Origin: DATAEU01 sp046724395
Lineage (GTDB): Bacteria; Actinomycetota; UBA4738; HRBIN12
DNA length: 53,096 nt
Direction of reading: 5' to 3'
Assembly (NCBI GenBank): GCA_046724395.1
Contig: JBKOWM010000007.1
Location: 1-53,096 of the forward strand
The notes under the pieces were generated by a model, which saw nothing but the letters and a program-made list of their open reading frames with translations, was not told the DNA's origin and ran no database searches. How positions within the stretch are numbered: position 1 is the first letter of the stretch; each line of letters opens with the position of its first letter. Of the stretch, positions 23,260-31,440 are shown piece by piece. Position numbers and translations under genes: made by a program.

Positions 23260-24171
23260 TCAGTCGACCTCGACGAGCTGCAGCCTGAGTTGATTGACGG
23301 CCTTCGTGTGGATCTGGCAGACGCGAGACTCCGTCACGCCCAGGATGTCGCCGATCTCGGCGAGCGTCAGACCCTCGAAGTAGTACAGCGTCACCACGAT
23401 CTTCTCGCGCTCGGACAGAGCGTTGATCGCGCCGGCCAGGAGTGCACGTGTTTCGTGCCCCTCGACGCCGAGTGTGGGGTCCGTTCCCTTGTCGGCAAGC
23501 GTGTCGAGCAGGGACACCTGCTCGCCGCGGTCGTTGCCCACCGACAGCAGCTCGTCGAGGGCGAGGACGGAGACGAACGAGATCTGATTGATGACGTCGT
23601 GCAGCTCCGACACCGAGACCCCGAGGCGCTCGGCGACCTCCTTCTCGGAGGGTGCACGCTTGAGCATCGACTCGAGATCCGCCACCGCCTTCTCGATCTC
23701 GCGCGCCTTGAAGCGCACCGAGCGCGGCACCCAGTCCATCGCGCGAAGCTCGTCGATGATCGATCCCTTGATGCGGGGGATGGCGTACGTCTCGAACTTG
23801 TTTCCACGGGCCGGCTCGAACTTCTCCAACGCGTCGATCAGCCCGAACATCCCGTACGAGACGAGGTCGGCTTGCTCAACCGATGCGGGCAGACCCGTCG
23901 CGACGCGGCTCGCGACGTACTTTACGAGGGGCGCATAGTGCAGGATCAAGCGCTCCCGCGCCTCGGCCGATGCGGTCGCCTTGAACTCGTCCCACAGGAT
24001 GACGAGCTCGTCGGATCCCGCCGGCTGCTCGCTGGTGGCGAGTACGACCGCGCGTGACCCGGCCCTCGGCTTCGACGCCTTTGTGTCCTTGGTCGTCGTC
24101 TTGGGCGACCGCGCCGACTGACCCTTCTGGGTCGGCTTGGCGTCCCGCGTGATCTTTGTCGATCCAGCCAT
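23260..24171 (-). CDS. WhiG/FliA-family RNA polymerase sigma factor
   Basis: The 303-residue sigma-70 group 3 factor has a Lys/Ser/Thr-rich N-terminal tail of about 50 residues. It then has region 2 (HYAPLVKYVASRVA, DLVSYGMFGLIDALEKFEP, FETYAIPRIKGSIIDELRAMDWVPRS), region 3 (VRFKAREIEKA, RLGVSVSELHDVINQ) and region 4 (LSEREKIVVTLYYFEGLTLAEIGDILGVTESRVCQIHTKA). FliA-type factors drive flagellar genes; in Streptomyces WhiG drives sporulation from the same neighbourhood next to rpsB. No flagellar gene is in the window, so a WhiG-like developmental or stress role is more likely (inference). The ATG overlaps the xerC stop (TGATG). Confidence 0.92.
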   Translation of the reverse strand: MAGSTKITRDAKPTQKGQSARSPKTTTKDTKASKPRAGSRAVVLATSEQPAGSDELVILWDEFKATASAEARERLILHYAPLVKYVASRVATGLPASVEQADLVSYGMFGLIDALEKFEPARGNKFETYAIPRIKGSIIDELRAMDWVPRSVRFKAREIEKAVADLESMLKRAPSEKEVAERLGVSVSELHDVINQISFVSVLALDELLSVGNDRGEQVSLLDTLADKGTDPTLGVEGHETRALLAGAINALSEREKIVVTLYYFEGLTLAEIGDILGVTESRVCQIHTKAVNQLRLQLVEVD

Positions 24172-25130
24172 CACGCGCGCGGGTGGCTCTGACGATACGC
24201 GTCGTACAGCCGGGTCCGGGATACGTGCGTATACCGCTGCGTCGTGGCGACGCTCGCGTGACCCAAGAGCTCTTGAACGGCGCGGATGTCGGCTCCTCCT
24301 TCGAGCAGGTGGGTCGCGAAGGAGTGCCTGAGCGTGTGGGGCGAGACGTGCCGCCCGGACAACGTCCTTCGCCCATATCGTCCCACAACCGACCGTATGT
24401 CGCGCGTTCCGAGCGGCTTGCCTTTGCGATTGAAGAACAAGGCTTCGGAGCCTTCGCCCATCAGCCGATGCCTGCCCTCGCCCAGGTAGGCGCGCACGGC
24501 GTCGACGGCGTAGTCCGAAAGGGGCACCTCGCGCTCCTTGGAGCCCTTGCCGAGCACCGCGACTCGCGCACGATCCAGATCGATGCGATCGAGCGACAGA
24601 CCGGCGACCTCCGCGACACGAAGTCCGGAGCCGTAGAGCAACTCGAGCAACGCCCGATCCCGCAGCGCGACGGCACGTTCGACGAGGTCGGCCGTGGCCT
24701 GCAAATCGCCGTCTGGCGCGTCGATCAACGCGGCAGCGTCGGCGGGCCGAAGGACCGTCGGAAGCCGCGAGCGGACCTTCGGCCGACCCAGCAGCGCGGC
24801 CGGGTCGGCGTCGACGAGTCGGCGCGCCTTGGCCCATCGATAGAACGTGCGGATCGCCGCGACACGCCGAGCGATCGAGGACCGGGCGTACCCGAGCGTC
24901 GTCTCGTGTGCCAGGAAGCGCCGCAACGTCGCATAGTCGACCGTCGAGAGCGAACTCCCTCGACGCCGAAGGAACTCGGCGAGCCGCGAGAGGTCCGACC
25001 GGTACGCCTGGACCGTATGCGCGGACAGGCGGCGTTCGAGGGCAAGGTGCTCCGCGAACCGGCGGATCGCGTCGCCGTCGGGGGTCGACGGGCGCGAGCG
25101 GACGTGGCCGGACTCGGGGCGGGCTGCCAT
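24171..25130 (-). CDS. xerC: Tyrosine recombinase XerC
   Basis: This 319-residue recombinase resolves chromosome dimers at dif. It has the N-terminal SAM-like core-binding domain (about 20-110) and a catalytic domain with Arg171 (GSGLRVAEVAGL), Lys near 196, His265/Arg268 (SPHTLRHSFATHLL), His291 (LGHASV) and nucleophile Tyr300 (QRYTHV). Position between dprA and the rpsB block is the normal actinobacterial place for the housekeeping enzyme, so it is not taken as a phage integrase. The ATG has CAGGAG four bases upstream. The sigma gene is coupled to its stop. Confidence 0.93.
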   Translation of the reverse strand: MAARPESGHVRSRPSTPDGDAIRRFAEHLALERRLSAHTVQAYRSDLSRLAEFLRRRGSSLSTVDYATLRRFLAHETTLGYARSSIARRVAAIRTFYRWAKARRLVDADPAALLGRPKVRSRLPTVLRPADAAALIDAPDGDLQATADLVERAVALRDRALLELLYGSGLRVAEVAGLSLDRIDLDRARVAVLGKGSKEREVPLSDYAVDAVRAYLGEGRHRLMGEGSEALFFNRKGKPLGTRDIRSVVGRYGRRTLSGRHVSPHTLRHSFATHLLEGGADIRAVQELLGHASVATTQRYTHVSRTRLYDAYRQSHPRA

Positions 25131-25156
25131 CGTTCTCCTGGCTCGGGTGTCGGACC

Positions 25157-25185
25157 CTTGTACCAGCGGGTTGAGGACGGTTCAA
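25157..25185 (-). promoter_or_regulatory. Candidate promoter of xerC-sigma
   Basis: The minus strand shows TTGAAC (25185 to 25180), a 17-bp spacer and TACAAG (25162 to 25157), followed by a leader of about 20 nt with CAGGAG before the xerC ATG. It lies in the 98-bp dprA-xerC gap. Confidence 0.5.
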
Positions 25186-25228
25186 GCGTCAGCCGGGGGA
25201 CCCCCGACCGGCCCCGGAGCGCCCGTCC

Positions 25229-26365
25229 TCACCCTCGTCGCTCGAATCTGCCGCCGACGCTCCTGACGAGCCCGCGCATCTCCAGGCGGAGCAGCAAGGC
25301 GAGCGCCTCCGGGACCGCGACCCCGAGCCGTTCCGCGACACGATCGGGAACCTCGGACCCGCGTACGGCTTCGAGGGCCACGCGCTCTGACGAGGGCAGG
25401 TCGATGTCGTCGAGCGTGAGCTCCACCGAGGCGAGGCCCAGGTCGGCGAGCAAGTCCTCGGGCCCGCGAATCAGCGTGGCACCGTCGCGGACGAGTCTGT
25501 GCGGCGCCGCCGACAGCGGGCTCGCAACCGAGCCCGGGACAGCGAAGACGTCGCGCCCGATGTCTAGTGCGTGGTCGGCCGAGATCAGCGACCCGCTGTC
25601 GGCCTCGCCCTCGACGACAACGAGCGCCCTGGACAGGGCGGCGACGATGCGATTGCGCGCCGGGAACCGAAAGGGATCCGGGGGCACACCGGGCGGGTAC
25701 TCGCTCAGCACGGTCCCTCGCACGGCGATCCGATCGACGAGCAGACGCGTTCGGCGCGACCCGTTCGCATCGATGCCGCACCCCAGGACAGCGATGGTCC
25801 ACCCGTTTGCCGCGAGCACACCCTCGTGCGCCGCCTCGTCGATGCCGCGCGCGGCGCCGCTGACCACGGTGACGCCGTGTGCGGACAGCGTCCTTCCGAG
25901 TCCGCGCGCGACGTCTCGGCCGAGGTCTGAGCACGTCCTCGCGCCGACGACGGACACCGTCCGAGTCGGTGACCCGACCGACCGGCCGCGAACGAAGATC
26001 CCCAGAGGCGGATCGGCCAGGTGTTCGAGCTGCGAGGGAAACTGGGGATCGCCGACGCAGACGAATCGCGCACCGGTCGCCGCGAGCGAATCGCCGAGTG
26101 CCCGGACATCGAGGGTGCGAGCGACGGCTCGGTCCTTCGAGCTGCCGGCGCCTCCATGCCGAATGCGGCTGAGCACGGCTCCCGCCGTCCGGTCGGTCTG
26201 CGCGAGCTCGAGGAGCCGGCCCGGCGAGATGCCCCCCAGCGCCGAGAGAACGAGGGCAGCGTCCCGATCACTGGGCCGCCGGGCGAACTCGCGCGGCCAA
26301 GCGAGCCCGCCCGAGCGCGAGCGCCGCGCGTCGACGCGCTGCCGCCGCGGACCGTCACCCTGCAC
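25229..26365 (-). CDS. dprA: DNA processing protein DprA
   Basis: DprA loads RecA on single-stranded DNA during transformation and is widespread beyond competent species. The 378-residue protein has the SAM-like N-terminal domain, the Rossmann-like core with VSVVGARTCSDLGRDVARGL, VVSGAARGIDEAAHEG, FPARNRIVAALS and GSLISADHALDIGRDVFAVPG, and a C-terminal winged helix. The GTG at 26365 overlaps the comM end by 11 bases with AGGAGAG upstream; it gives an N-terminus of typical length. The neighbour comM fits the standard pair. Confidence 0.94.
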   Translation of the reverse strand: MQGDGPRRQRVDARRSRSGGLAWPREFARRPSDRDAALVLSALGGISPGRLLELAQTDRTAGAVLSRIRHGGAGSSKDRAVARTLDVRALGDSLAATGARFVCVGDPQFPSQLEHLADPPLGIFVRGRSVGSPTRTVSVVGARTCSDLGRDVARGLGRTLSAHGVTVVSGAARGIDEAAHEGVLAANGWTIAVLGCGIDANGSRRTRLLVDRIAVRGTVLSEYPPGVPPDPFRFPARNRIVAALSRALVVVEGEADSGSLISADHALDIGRDVFAVPGSVASPLSAAPHRLVRDGATLIRGPEDLLADLGLASVELTLDDIDLPSSERVALEAVRGSEVPDRVAERLGVAVPEALALLLRLEMRGLVRSVGGRFERRG

Positions 26366-27887
26366 GGGCGAGGCTCTCCTCGGCGAGGTCCGCGCGGTAC
26401 GACAACGCCTCGGCCATGTCGTCGGGACCGACGCGACTCGACCCCGCGAGGTCGGCGATCGTCCTCGCCACCTTGAGCGCCCGGTCGAATCCTCGCCCGG
26501 TGAGCGCGAGCGATTCGACGGCGGACGCGAGCGTCGCGTGCGCATCAGGCGCGAGGTCGACGAGTCGCCTGGCGACCGGACCCGGAAGCTGCGCGTTGCA
26601 AGGGATGCTGTACCCGCGGTAGCGGTGCCGCTGCCGGTCGCGCGCGGCCTGGACGCGGTCCCGGATCGGCTGCGACGACTCACCGCTCGTCTCGTCGAGA
26701 AGCTCGCGCTTGGTGAGTCGCGGTACCACGAGTCGAAGGTCGATGCGGTCGAGAAGAGGGCCGGACAGCTTCTGTCTGTACGCGTCGATGCGATGCGGCA
26801 GGCACCGGCACAGGCGATTCTGGTCGCCCCGGTAGCCGCACGGGCAAGGGTTGGCGGCCGCGACGAGGGTGAATCGGGCGGGAAATTCGACGGAAGCCAC
26901 CATCCGAGCGACCACGACGTTCCCGTCCTCGAGCGGCTGACGCAGCGATTCAACGGCATCGCGGCGGAACTCGGTGAGTTCGTCGAGGAACAAGACGCCG
27001 TTGTGCGCGAGGCTGACCTCGCCTGGTCGAACGAACGAGCTCCCGCCCCCGAGCAGCGCAGCGATCGAGACGGAATGATGCGGCGCGCGAAACGGTCGCG
27101 ACGCGACGAGGCCACCGCGCAGCATTCCCGCAACCGAATGGAGCTCGGTGACCTCCAGCGCCTCGCCGCGCGACATGGACGGCAGGATCGACGCCAGCCG
27201 GCGGGCGAGCATCGTCTTTCCTGCCCCCGGCGGCCCGACCAGCAGAACGTTGTGTCCGCCGGCCGCGGCGACCTCGAGCGCTCGGCGCGCGTGCGCCTGT
27301 CCCCGCACGTCCGCGAAGTCGGCGGCGGCGCCGGGGTCGGTCGCGCGATCGCCGGGCGGCACGGCGGGCGGCGTCCATGACCCCTTCACAAAGCCGACGA
27401 CCTCGCGGAGCGTGCGAGCCGGGACGACCCTCAGCCCGTCGACGAGTGCCGCTTCGACGGCGTTGGCCGCGGGTACGACGAGCGCGTCGAGGCCGGCGCG
27501 TCGCGTCGCGATGGCGACGGAGAGCACTCCGGGGGTCGGGACGAGGTCCCCTCGCAGGTTCACCTCGCCCACGAACGCACACCGCTCAAGCGGCGGCGCG
27601 GGCAGCTGTGACGACGCGGCGAGCACCCCCACGGCGATCGGAAGATCAAGCCCCGGGGCGTCCTTTCGTAGGTTGGCAGGCGACAGGTTCACGACGATCC
27701 GGCGCAGCGGCCACTCGAGCCGACTGCTCTCGACGGCAGGCCTGATCCGGTCGCGAGCGTCGCTGACCGCGGCGCCGGGAAGTCCCGTTAGCGTCAGCGA
27801 CGGAAGGCCGCGACCGATGTGCGCTTCGACGACCACGAGGTGCCCGCGAACGCCGACGATCGTGAATCCAACAGCTCGTCCGTACAC
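26355..27887 (-). CDS. comM: ComM/YifB family Mg-chelatase-like AAA+ ATPase
   Basis: ComM is a helicase-like AAA+ ring that promotes branch migration during natural transformation; homologues are ubiquitous. The 510-residue protein has the N-terminal Lon-like domain (GFTIVGVRGHLVVVEAHIG), Walker A GPPGAGKTMLARRL near residue 225, Walker B GVLFLDELTEF, AANPCPCG with a zinc-finger-like Cys cluster (CPCGY, CRCLP) and LLDRIDLRLVV. It starts with GTG at 27887. A TAGCGT box lies nine bases upstream, and the yraN-side repeat array ends about 60 bp further up. Confidence 0.94.
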   Translation of the reverse strand: MYGRAVGFTIVGVRGHLVVVEAHIGRGLPSLTLTGLPGAAVSDARDRIRPAVESSRLEWPLRRIVVNLSPANLRKDAPGLDLPIAVGVLAASSQLPAPPLERCAFVGEVNLRGDLVPTPGVLSVAIATRRAGLDALVVPAANAVEAALVDGLRVVPARTLREVVGFVKGSWTPPAVPPGDRATDPGAAADFADVRGQAHARRALEVAAAGGHNVLLVGPPGAGKTMLARRLASILPSMSRGEALEVTELHSVAGMLRGGLVASRPFRAPHHSVSIAALLGGGSSFVRPGEVSLAHNGVLFLDELTEFRRDAVESLRQPLEDGNVVVARMVASVEFPARFTLVAAANPCPCGYRGDQNRLCRCLPHRIDAYRQKLSGPLLDRIDLRLVVPRLTKRELLDETSGESSQPIRDRVQAARDRQRHRYRGYSIPCNAQLPGPVARRLVDLAPDAHATLASAVESLALTGRGFDRALKVARTIADLAGSSRVGPDDMAEALSYRADLAEESLARAG

Positions 27888-27896
27888 GTTCGGCGG

Positions 27897-27902
27897 ACGC
27901 TA
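27897..27902 (-). promoter_or_regulatory. Candidate -10 box for comM
   Basis: TAGCGT on the minus strand ends nine bases before the comM GTG, downstream of the repeat array. It would give comM its own near-leaderless transcript. Confidence 0.35.
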
Positions 27903-27946
27903 GCGCCCGCCGCCGACATCGCGTTTGGGCGCGCTCGCGCGATTCC

Positions 27947-28119
27947 GTGGGGGCTACCGCTCGCGCGTTCGCGCTCGCTTCTTGAGCCCCCACACCCCGC
28001 GATTCTCGTGGGGGCTACCGCTCGCGCGTTCGCGCTCGCTTCTTGAGCCCCCACACCCCGCGATTCTCGTGGGGGCTACCGCTCGCGCGTTCGCGCTCGC
28101 TTCTTGAGCCCCCACACCC
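27947..28119 (-). repeat. Tandem 61-bp hairpin repeat between yraN and comM
   Basis: Units start at 27947, 28008 and 28069 (period 61 bp), 2.8 copies. The core GGGGGCT...AGCCCCC is extended here to GTGGGGGCT/AGCCCCCAC, a 9-bp perfect outer stem. The spacer ACACCCCGCGATTCTC is specific to this locus. The array abuts the yraN stop codon and lies in the same orientation to transcription as the other two. The 61-bp period would break a reading frame, and here it is outside coding sequence. Confidence 0.92.
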
Positions 28120-28479
28120 CTAGAAAGCGTCCTCGAACAACTCGACGGCGACATCGTCGTCGCGCACGCGCGCGCTCACGACGTCGAACCGCACGTGCGA
28201 ATAGGGTGGGCGCTCCGAGAGGAGGAAGGCCTCCGCCAAGCGACGGAGCCTCGATCGCTTCTGCCGCGTCACGGCGTCGAATCCCTCGCCGAAGGCCCGG
28301 CCGGCACGCGCCTTGACCTCGCAGAAGACGAGCAGGCCGCGGCGATGCACGACGAGATCGAGTTCGCCGACCGAGCATCGCCAATTGCGGGCCACGAGGT
28401 GGAAACCGAGCGCCTCGTAGGCTCGGAGGGCCGCGTCCTCGCCGGCCCGGCCGAGCGCGGCCCTGTTCCGTGTTCGCAT
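28120..28479 (-). CDS. YraN/UPF0102 family putative endonuclease
   Basis: The 119-residue protein has the family pattern: GRAGEDAALRAYEALGFHLVARNWR, then GELDLVV and VFCEVKAR, the Asp/Glu-x-Lys centre of the restriction-endonuclease-like fold. The role is unproven; it is normally beside rnhB and comM as here. TAGCGT lies exactly six bases before the ATG, so it may be leaderless. The stop codon is the edge of the repeat array. Confidence 0.93.
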   Translation of the reverse strand: MRTRNRAALGRAGEDAALRAYEALGFHLVARNWRCSVGELDLVVHRRGLLVFCEVKARAGRAFGEGFDAVTRQKRSRLRRLAEAFLLSERPPYSHVRFDVVSARVRDDDVAVELFEDAF

Positions 28480-28485
28480 CGGCTG

Positions 28486-28491
28486 ACGCTA
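28486..28491 (-). promoter_or_regulatory. Leaderless promoter -10 of yraN
   Basis: TAGCGT on the minus strand, six bases, then ATG of yraN; it sits in the 30-bp gap after the DUF2469 gene. Confidence 0.5.
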
Positions 28492-28509
28492 GCGCGCGCC
28501 ACCGACGCG

Positions 28510-28842
28510 CTACGCCTGAAGCGTCGGATCTCCGGGGAGATCCTCGTCACCGGACAGCGTCACGTCGTCGCGACGAAGTTCCTCCACGTTCACGTCACGC
28601 CGTGTCAGGACACGCACGCCCGAGACGAACCGAGCTGGCCGAAAGACGTCCCAGACCCACGCATCGGCGAGCTCGATCTCGATCCATCCGTCCGGACGGT
28701 GCCGGATGTCGACCTGGTTCGCGAGGTAGAAGCGTCGCTCGCTCTCGACGGCGAACTGGAACATCGGTACGACGTCCCGGTACTCGCGGTAGAGCTCGAG
28801 CTCGCGCTCCTCCTCGAAGCGTTCGATGTCGTCGTCGCTCAT
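28510..28842 (-). CDS. DUF2469 family protein (actinobacterial marker)
   Basis: This 110-residue acidic protein matches the actinobacterial DUF2469 family: ELELYREYRDVVPMFQFAVE, SERRFYLANQVD, AWVWDVFRPARFV and DVNVEEL. The family is found almost only in Actinomycetota, next to rnhB, and its function is unknown. The ATG at 28842 overlaps the rnhB stop (ATGA) and has a G-rich site upstream. It is one of the best phylum indicators in the window. Confidence 0.93.
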   Translation of the reverse strand: MSDDDIERFEEERELELYREYRDVVPMFQFAVESERRFYLANQVDIRHRPDGWIEIELADAWVWDVFRPARFVSGVRVLTRRDVNVEELRRDDVTLSGDEDLPGDPTLQA

Positions 28843-29498
28843 CCGTCCCCCCACTCGTCCTCGACGATGACGCGCTGGTTCCGCGTCTCCGGCGACACGC
28901 CTTTGAACGACATTCGATGGATCGGGCATGGTCCGACGCGATCGAGGGCGTCCCAGTGCTCCCGCGTCCCGTACCCTCGGTTGCGCTCGAAGCCGTACGT
29001 GCGAAAGCGCCGAGCGTATCGATCCATCATGCGGTCGCGGGTGACCTTCGCCACGATCGACGCCGCCGCAACACACCCCGCGACGGCGTCGCCCTTCTTC
29101 ATCGCGAGGGTCGGGGCGTGGAGGCGCCGCACCGGGAACCCGTCGATCAGAACGTAGTCCGGTGCGATCGGGAGCCGACGAACCGCCCGGCCGAGCAGCC
29201 ACAGGTTCGATCGATGGAGGCCGCGCTGGTCGATCCGTGTCGGCGTCGCCTTGCAGACCGACCACGCGATGGCGCCGACGACGATCCGTTCGTAGGCACG
29301 TTCCCGCTGCAGCCGCGTCAGAACTTTCGAGTCGGCGATCCCCTCCAGGTCGAAGCCGTCGGGAAGGATGACGGATGCAGCGACGAGCGGGCCCGCGATC
29401 GCGCCGCGTCCCGCCTCGTCCGCCCCGGCGACGGACGCGAACCCTTCGGCGCGGAGTCCGCGCTCGAACCTGCCGAGGTCGACGCTTAGCGCAGCCAC
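28839..29498 (-). CDS. rnhB: Ribonuclease HII
   Basis: RNase HII removes ribonucleotides from DNA-RNA hybrids. The 219-residue enzyme has the DEAGRG motif (Asp27, Glu28), DSKVLTRLQRERAY, KGDAVAGCVAAASIVAKVTRDR and YGFERNRGYGT. The GTG start overlaps the end of lepB by 13 bases, and the stop overlaps the DUF2469 start, so the three are one transcription unit. Confidence 0.96.
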   Translation of the reverse strand: MAALSVDLGRFERGLRAEGFASVAGADEAGRGAIAGPLVAASVILPDGFDLEGIADSKVLTRLQRERAYERIVVGAIAWSVCKATPTRIDQRGLHRSNLWLLGRAVRRLPIAPDYVLIDGFPVRRLHAPTLAMKKGDAVAGCVAAASIVAKVTRDRMMDRYARRFRTYGFERNRGYGTREHWDALDRVGPCPIHRMSFKGVSPETRNQRVIVEDEWGDG

Positions 29499-30238
29499 CC
29501 GACGCGAGACGGCGGCCAGATGAGCACGAACGCCTTGCCGATCACGCGATCCGTCGGGACGAATCCCAGGCCGAAGCGCGAATCGTTGGAGTTGAGACGG
29601 TTGTCGCCGAGCACGAACAGGGACGCGGGAGGGACCCGCGTGGGGCCGTAGTCGCGAAGGTCCGACTCCGAATCCAGGTACGGCTGCGCGACATGCTCGC
29701 CGTTCACGTACAGCTTGCCGTTGCGAAGCTCGACGGTGTCACCGGGAACCCCGATCACTCGCTTGATGAAGTCCTCGTCCACCGGCTGCGAGAACCCGAG
29801 TCCCTGCGAGAGCCAGTGAAGGAACCCTTCGACTACGCCTTGGTCCGACTCCTCACCGGGGTGCGGGTCCTCGAAGACGATGATGTCTCCGCGGGCAGGC
29901 TCGTACAAGACCTTCTCGACGAGCACGCGATCTCCCGGCATCAATGTCGGCTCCATCGATCCGGATGGGATGTAGAACGCCTGAACGACGAACGTCTTGA
30001 GCAGGAGCGCGAGCGCGAACGCCAGCACGATGAGGACGGGGAGCTCGCGGAAGAACGAAAGGATGCCGCGGTCGCCGTGGCCCTTGCGCGCCTTGGCCCC
30101 GAAGCCGTCGACGCCTCCGTCTGCGGATGCGCCCGACGGGCCTCGTAGCGCCGTCGGCTCGCCGGGGGGGTCGGTCGTGCTGGTCGCGGCTCGGGAACCG
30201 CCGGCCGGCTCGGCCGAGCCGGGCTGACGTTCTTCCAC
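29486..30238 (-). CDS. lepB: Signal peptidase I
   Basis: LepB cleaves signal peptides at the outer face of the membrane. The 250-residue protein has a disordered N-terminus of about 58 residues, one membrane anchor (about 66-88), the nucleophile Ser94 in YIPSGSMEPTL, the general base Lys159 in DFIKRVIGVPGD and the box E motif GDNRLNSNDSR. Gram-positive-type length. The gene starts with GTG three bases after the rplS stop, and overlaps rnhB at its end. It would process the exported proteins at 3962-5605, 7832-9670 and 22621-23130. Confidence 0.95.
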   Translation of the reverse strand: MEERQPGSAEPAGGSRAATSTTDPPGEPTALRGPSGASADGGVDGFGAKARKGHGDRGILSFFRELPVLIVLAFALALLLKTFVVQAFYIPSGSMEPTLMPGDRVLVEKVLYEPARGDIIVFEDPHPGEESDQGVVEGFLHWLSQGLGFSQPVDEDFIKRVIGVPGDTVELRNGKLYVNGEHVAQPYLDSESDLRDYGPTRVPPASLFVLGDNRLNSNDSRFGLGFVPTDRVIGKAFVLIWPPSRVGWLR

Positions 30239-30239
30239 C

Positions 30240-30716
30240 CTAGCCCTTGTCCCCTGCGTGAACCTCGTCCGACGGCGCCGCGGCTTCGTCGCCGGTCGCT
30301 GTCTCGCCCTCGACGCTGTTCACCGACCCCTCGGCCCCAAGAGCCTCAGGGACCTCGAACTCGGGCTCGTCGTGCACTCGGCGCTCCTTGATGCGCGCCT
30401 TCTTGCCGCGGAGGTCGCGCAGGTAGTAGAGCTTGGCCCGGCGAACCAGCCCGTGCGAAACGATCTCGAGCCTTGCGATAGAGGGCGAATGGACCGGAAA
30501 CGTGCGCTCCACGCCGACCCCGAAAGAGATCTTTCGCGCGGTGAACGTCTCCTGCAGCCCGCCCCCTTGACGGCGGATCACGACGCCCTGGAAGACCTGC
30601 ACGCGCTCCCGTCCGGCCTCGACGACGCGGACATGCACGCGCACGGTGTCCCCGGGCCGGAAGGGCGGGATGTCCGTGCGCAGATACGCCTTGTCGACGA
30701 GGTCGGTGGCTTTCAT
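30240..30716 (-). CDS. rplS: Ribosomal protein L19
   Basis: L19 sits at the subunit interface. The 158-residue protein has RPGDTVRVHVRVVE, RVQVFQGVVIRRQGGG, ETFTARKISFGVGVERTFP and the basic KLYYLRDLRGKKARIKER. About 45 extra residues form an acidic low-complexity tail. An extended -10 (TGCTATCAT) just upstream gives it its own short-leader transcript within the trmD-lepB operon. Confidence 0.96.
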   Translation of the reverse strand: MKATDLVDKAYLRTDIPPFRPGDTVRVHVRVVEAGRERVQVFQGVVIRRQGGGLQETFTARKISFGVGVERTFPVHSPSIARLEIVSHGLVRRAKLYYLRDLRGKKARIKERRVHDEPEFEVPEALGAEGSVNSVEGETATGDEAAAPSDEVHAGDKG

Positions 30717-30728
30717 GGCGGGAAGCCG

Positions 30729-30737
30729 ATGATAGCA
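30729..30737 (-). promoter_or_regulatory. Extended -10 promoter of rplS
   Basis: The minus strand reads TGCTATCAT, an extended -10 (TGn-TATCAT). Start predicted near 30722, about six bases before the ATG at 30716. Confidence 0.55.
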
Positions 30738-30750
30738 GGGCGTCGCGCGG

Positions 30751-31434
30751 CTACTCGTTAGGGCGTTTCAGCAGGTCGGGGCGATTGCGCCGGGTCTTTT
30801 CCAATGCCGCCTGACGGCGCCAGCGCTCGACCTCTGCGTGATTGCCGGACAACAAGACCTCCGGAACTGGCATACCCCGAAACTCGGCGGGCCGCGTGTA
30901 ATGCGGGTGGTCGAGGAGCCCATCGGCGCCGAACGAGTCTCGCTCGTGGGACTCCTCCCGCGCGATCACGCCGGGGACGAGCCGGGTAACCGCCTCGATC
31001 AGGACGAGCGCCGGCAACTCGCCTCCCGAGACGACGTAATCGCCGATGGACAGCTCCTCGGCGGGCAGGCCTTCCACGACACGTTCGTCAATACCCTCGT
31101 ACCTGCCGGCGACGAGCACGAGCCACGGCTCGCCCGCGAGCTCGCGCACGAGCGTCTGGTCGAGACGTCGCCCGGCTGGCGACATCACGAGAACGCGCTT
31201 GCCACCCGCGCCGAGCGAGTCGATCGCGGCGAACACCGGCTCGGCCTTCAACACCATGCCGGGGCCGCCTCCATAGGCATCGTCGTCGACCCGCCGATGC
31301 CGGTCGGTCGCGAAATCGCGAAGGTCGTGCACGCGGACCTCGACGACGCCGGCTTCGATCGCCTTGCCGAGCAAGCTCGCGCGCAACGGCTTTCCAAGGA
31401 TCTCCGGAAAGATCGTGAAGACGTCGAAGCGCAC
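30751..31434 (-). CDS. trmD: tRNA (guanine-N1)-methyltransferase
   Basis: TrmD makes m1G37 in tRNA and prevents frameshifting. The 227-residue protein has FDVFTIFPEIL at the start, DDAYGGGPGMVLKAEP, the SAM trefoil-knot segments LVLVAGRYEGIDERV and LSIGDYVVSGGELPALV, and DSFGADGLLDHPHYTRP. The GTG start at 31434 has TAGCCT exactly six bases upstream. It is between rimM and rplS as in most bacteria. Confidence 0.97.
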   Translation of the reverse strand: MRFDVFTIFPEILGKPLRASLLGKAIEAGVVEVRVHDLRDFATDRHRRVDDDAYGGGPGMVLKAEPVFAAIDSLGAGGKRVLVMSPAGRRLDQTLVRELAGEPWLVLVAGRYEGIDERVVEGLPAEELSIGDYVVSGGELPALVLIEAVTRLVPGVIAREESHERDSFGADGLLDHPHYTRPAEFRGMPVPEVLLSGNHAEVERWRRQAALEKTRRNRPDLLKRPNE

Positions 31435-31440
31435 ACGTCG

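Noticed and set aside
23260..24171. Flagellar sigma factor FliA
   Set aside because: No flagellar or chemotaxis cluster is in the window, and the location next to rpsB matches the WhiG position in Streptomyces. Not excluded, but not assigned.
24171..25130. XerC homologue as a phage or island integrase
   Set aside because: It sits in the conserved chromosomal dprA-xerC-rpsB order; no attachment site, tRNA or phage genes are nearby.
24156..27380. Very long plus-strand open frame opposite xerC, dprA and comM
   Set aside because: It is antisense to three genes with clear family motifs; long antisense frames are expected in GC-rich DNA. Its translation shows only Arg/Pro/Ser-rich composition without domains.
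27947..28119. CRISPR array (regular direct repeats with spacers)
   Set aside because: The 'spacers' within each array are nearly identical, the repeats are palindromic end to end, copy number is under three, and no cas gene is present.
27819..28154. Short ORFs formed by the hairpin repeats on both strands
   Set aside because: They are repeat translations without ribosome sites; stops or starts recur at each unit. Only the pyrH array is joined to a real gene.
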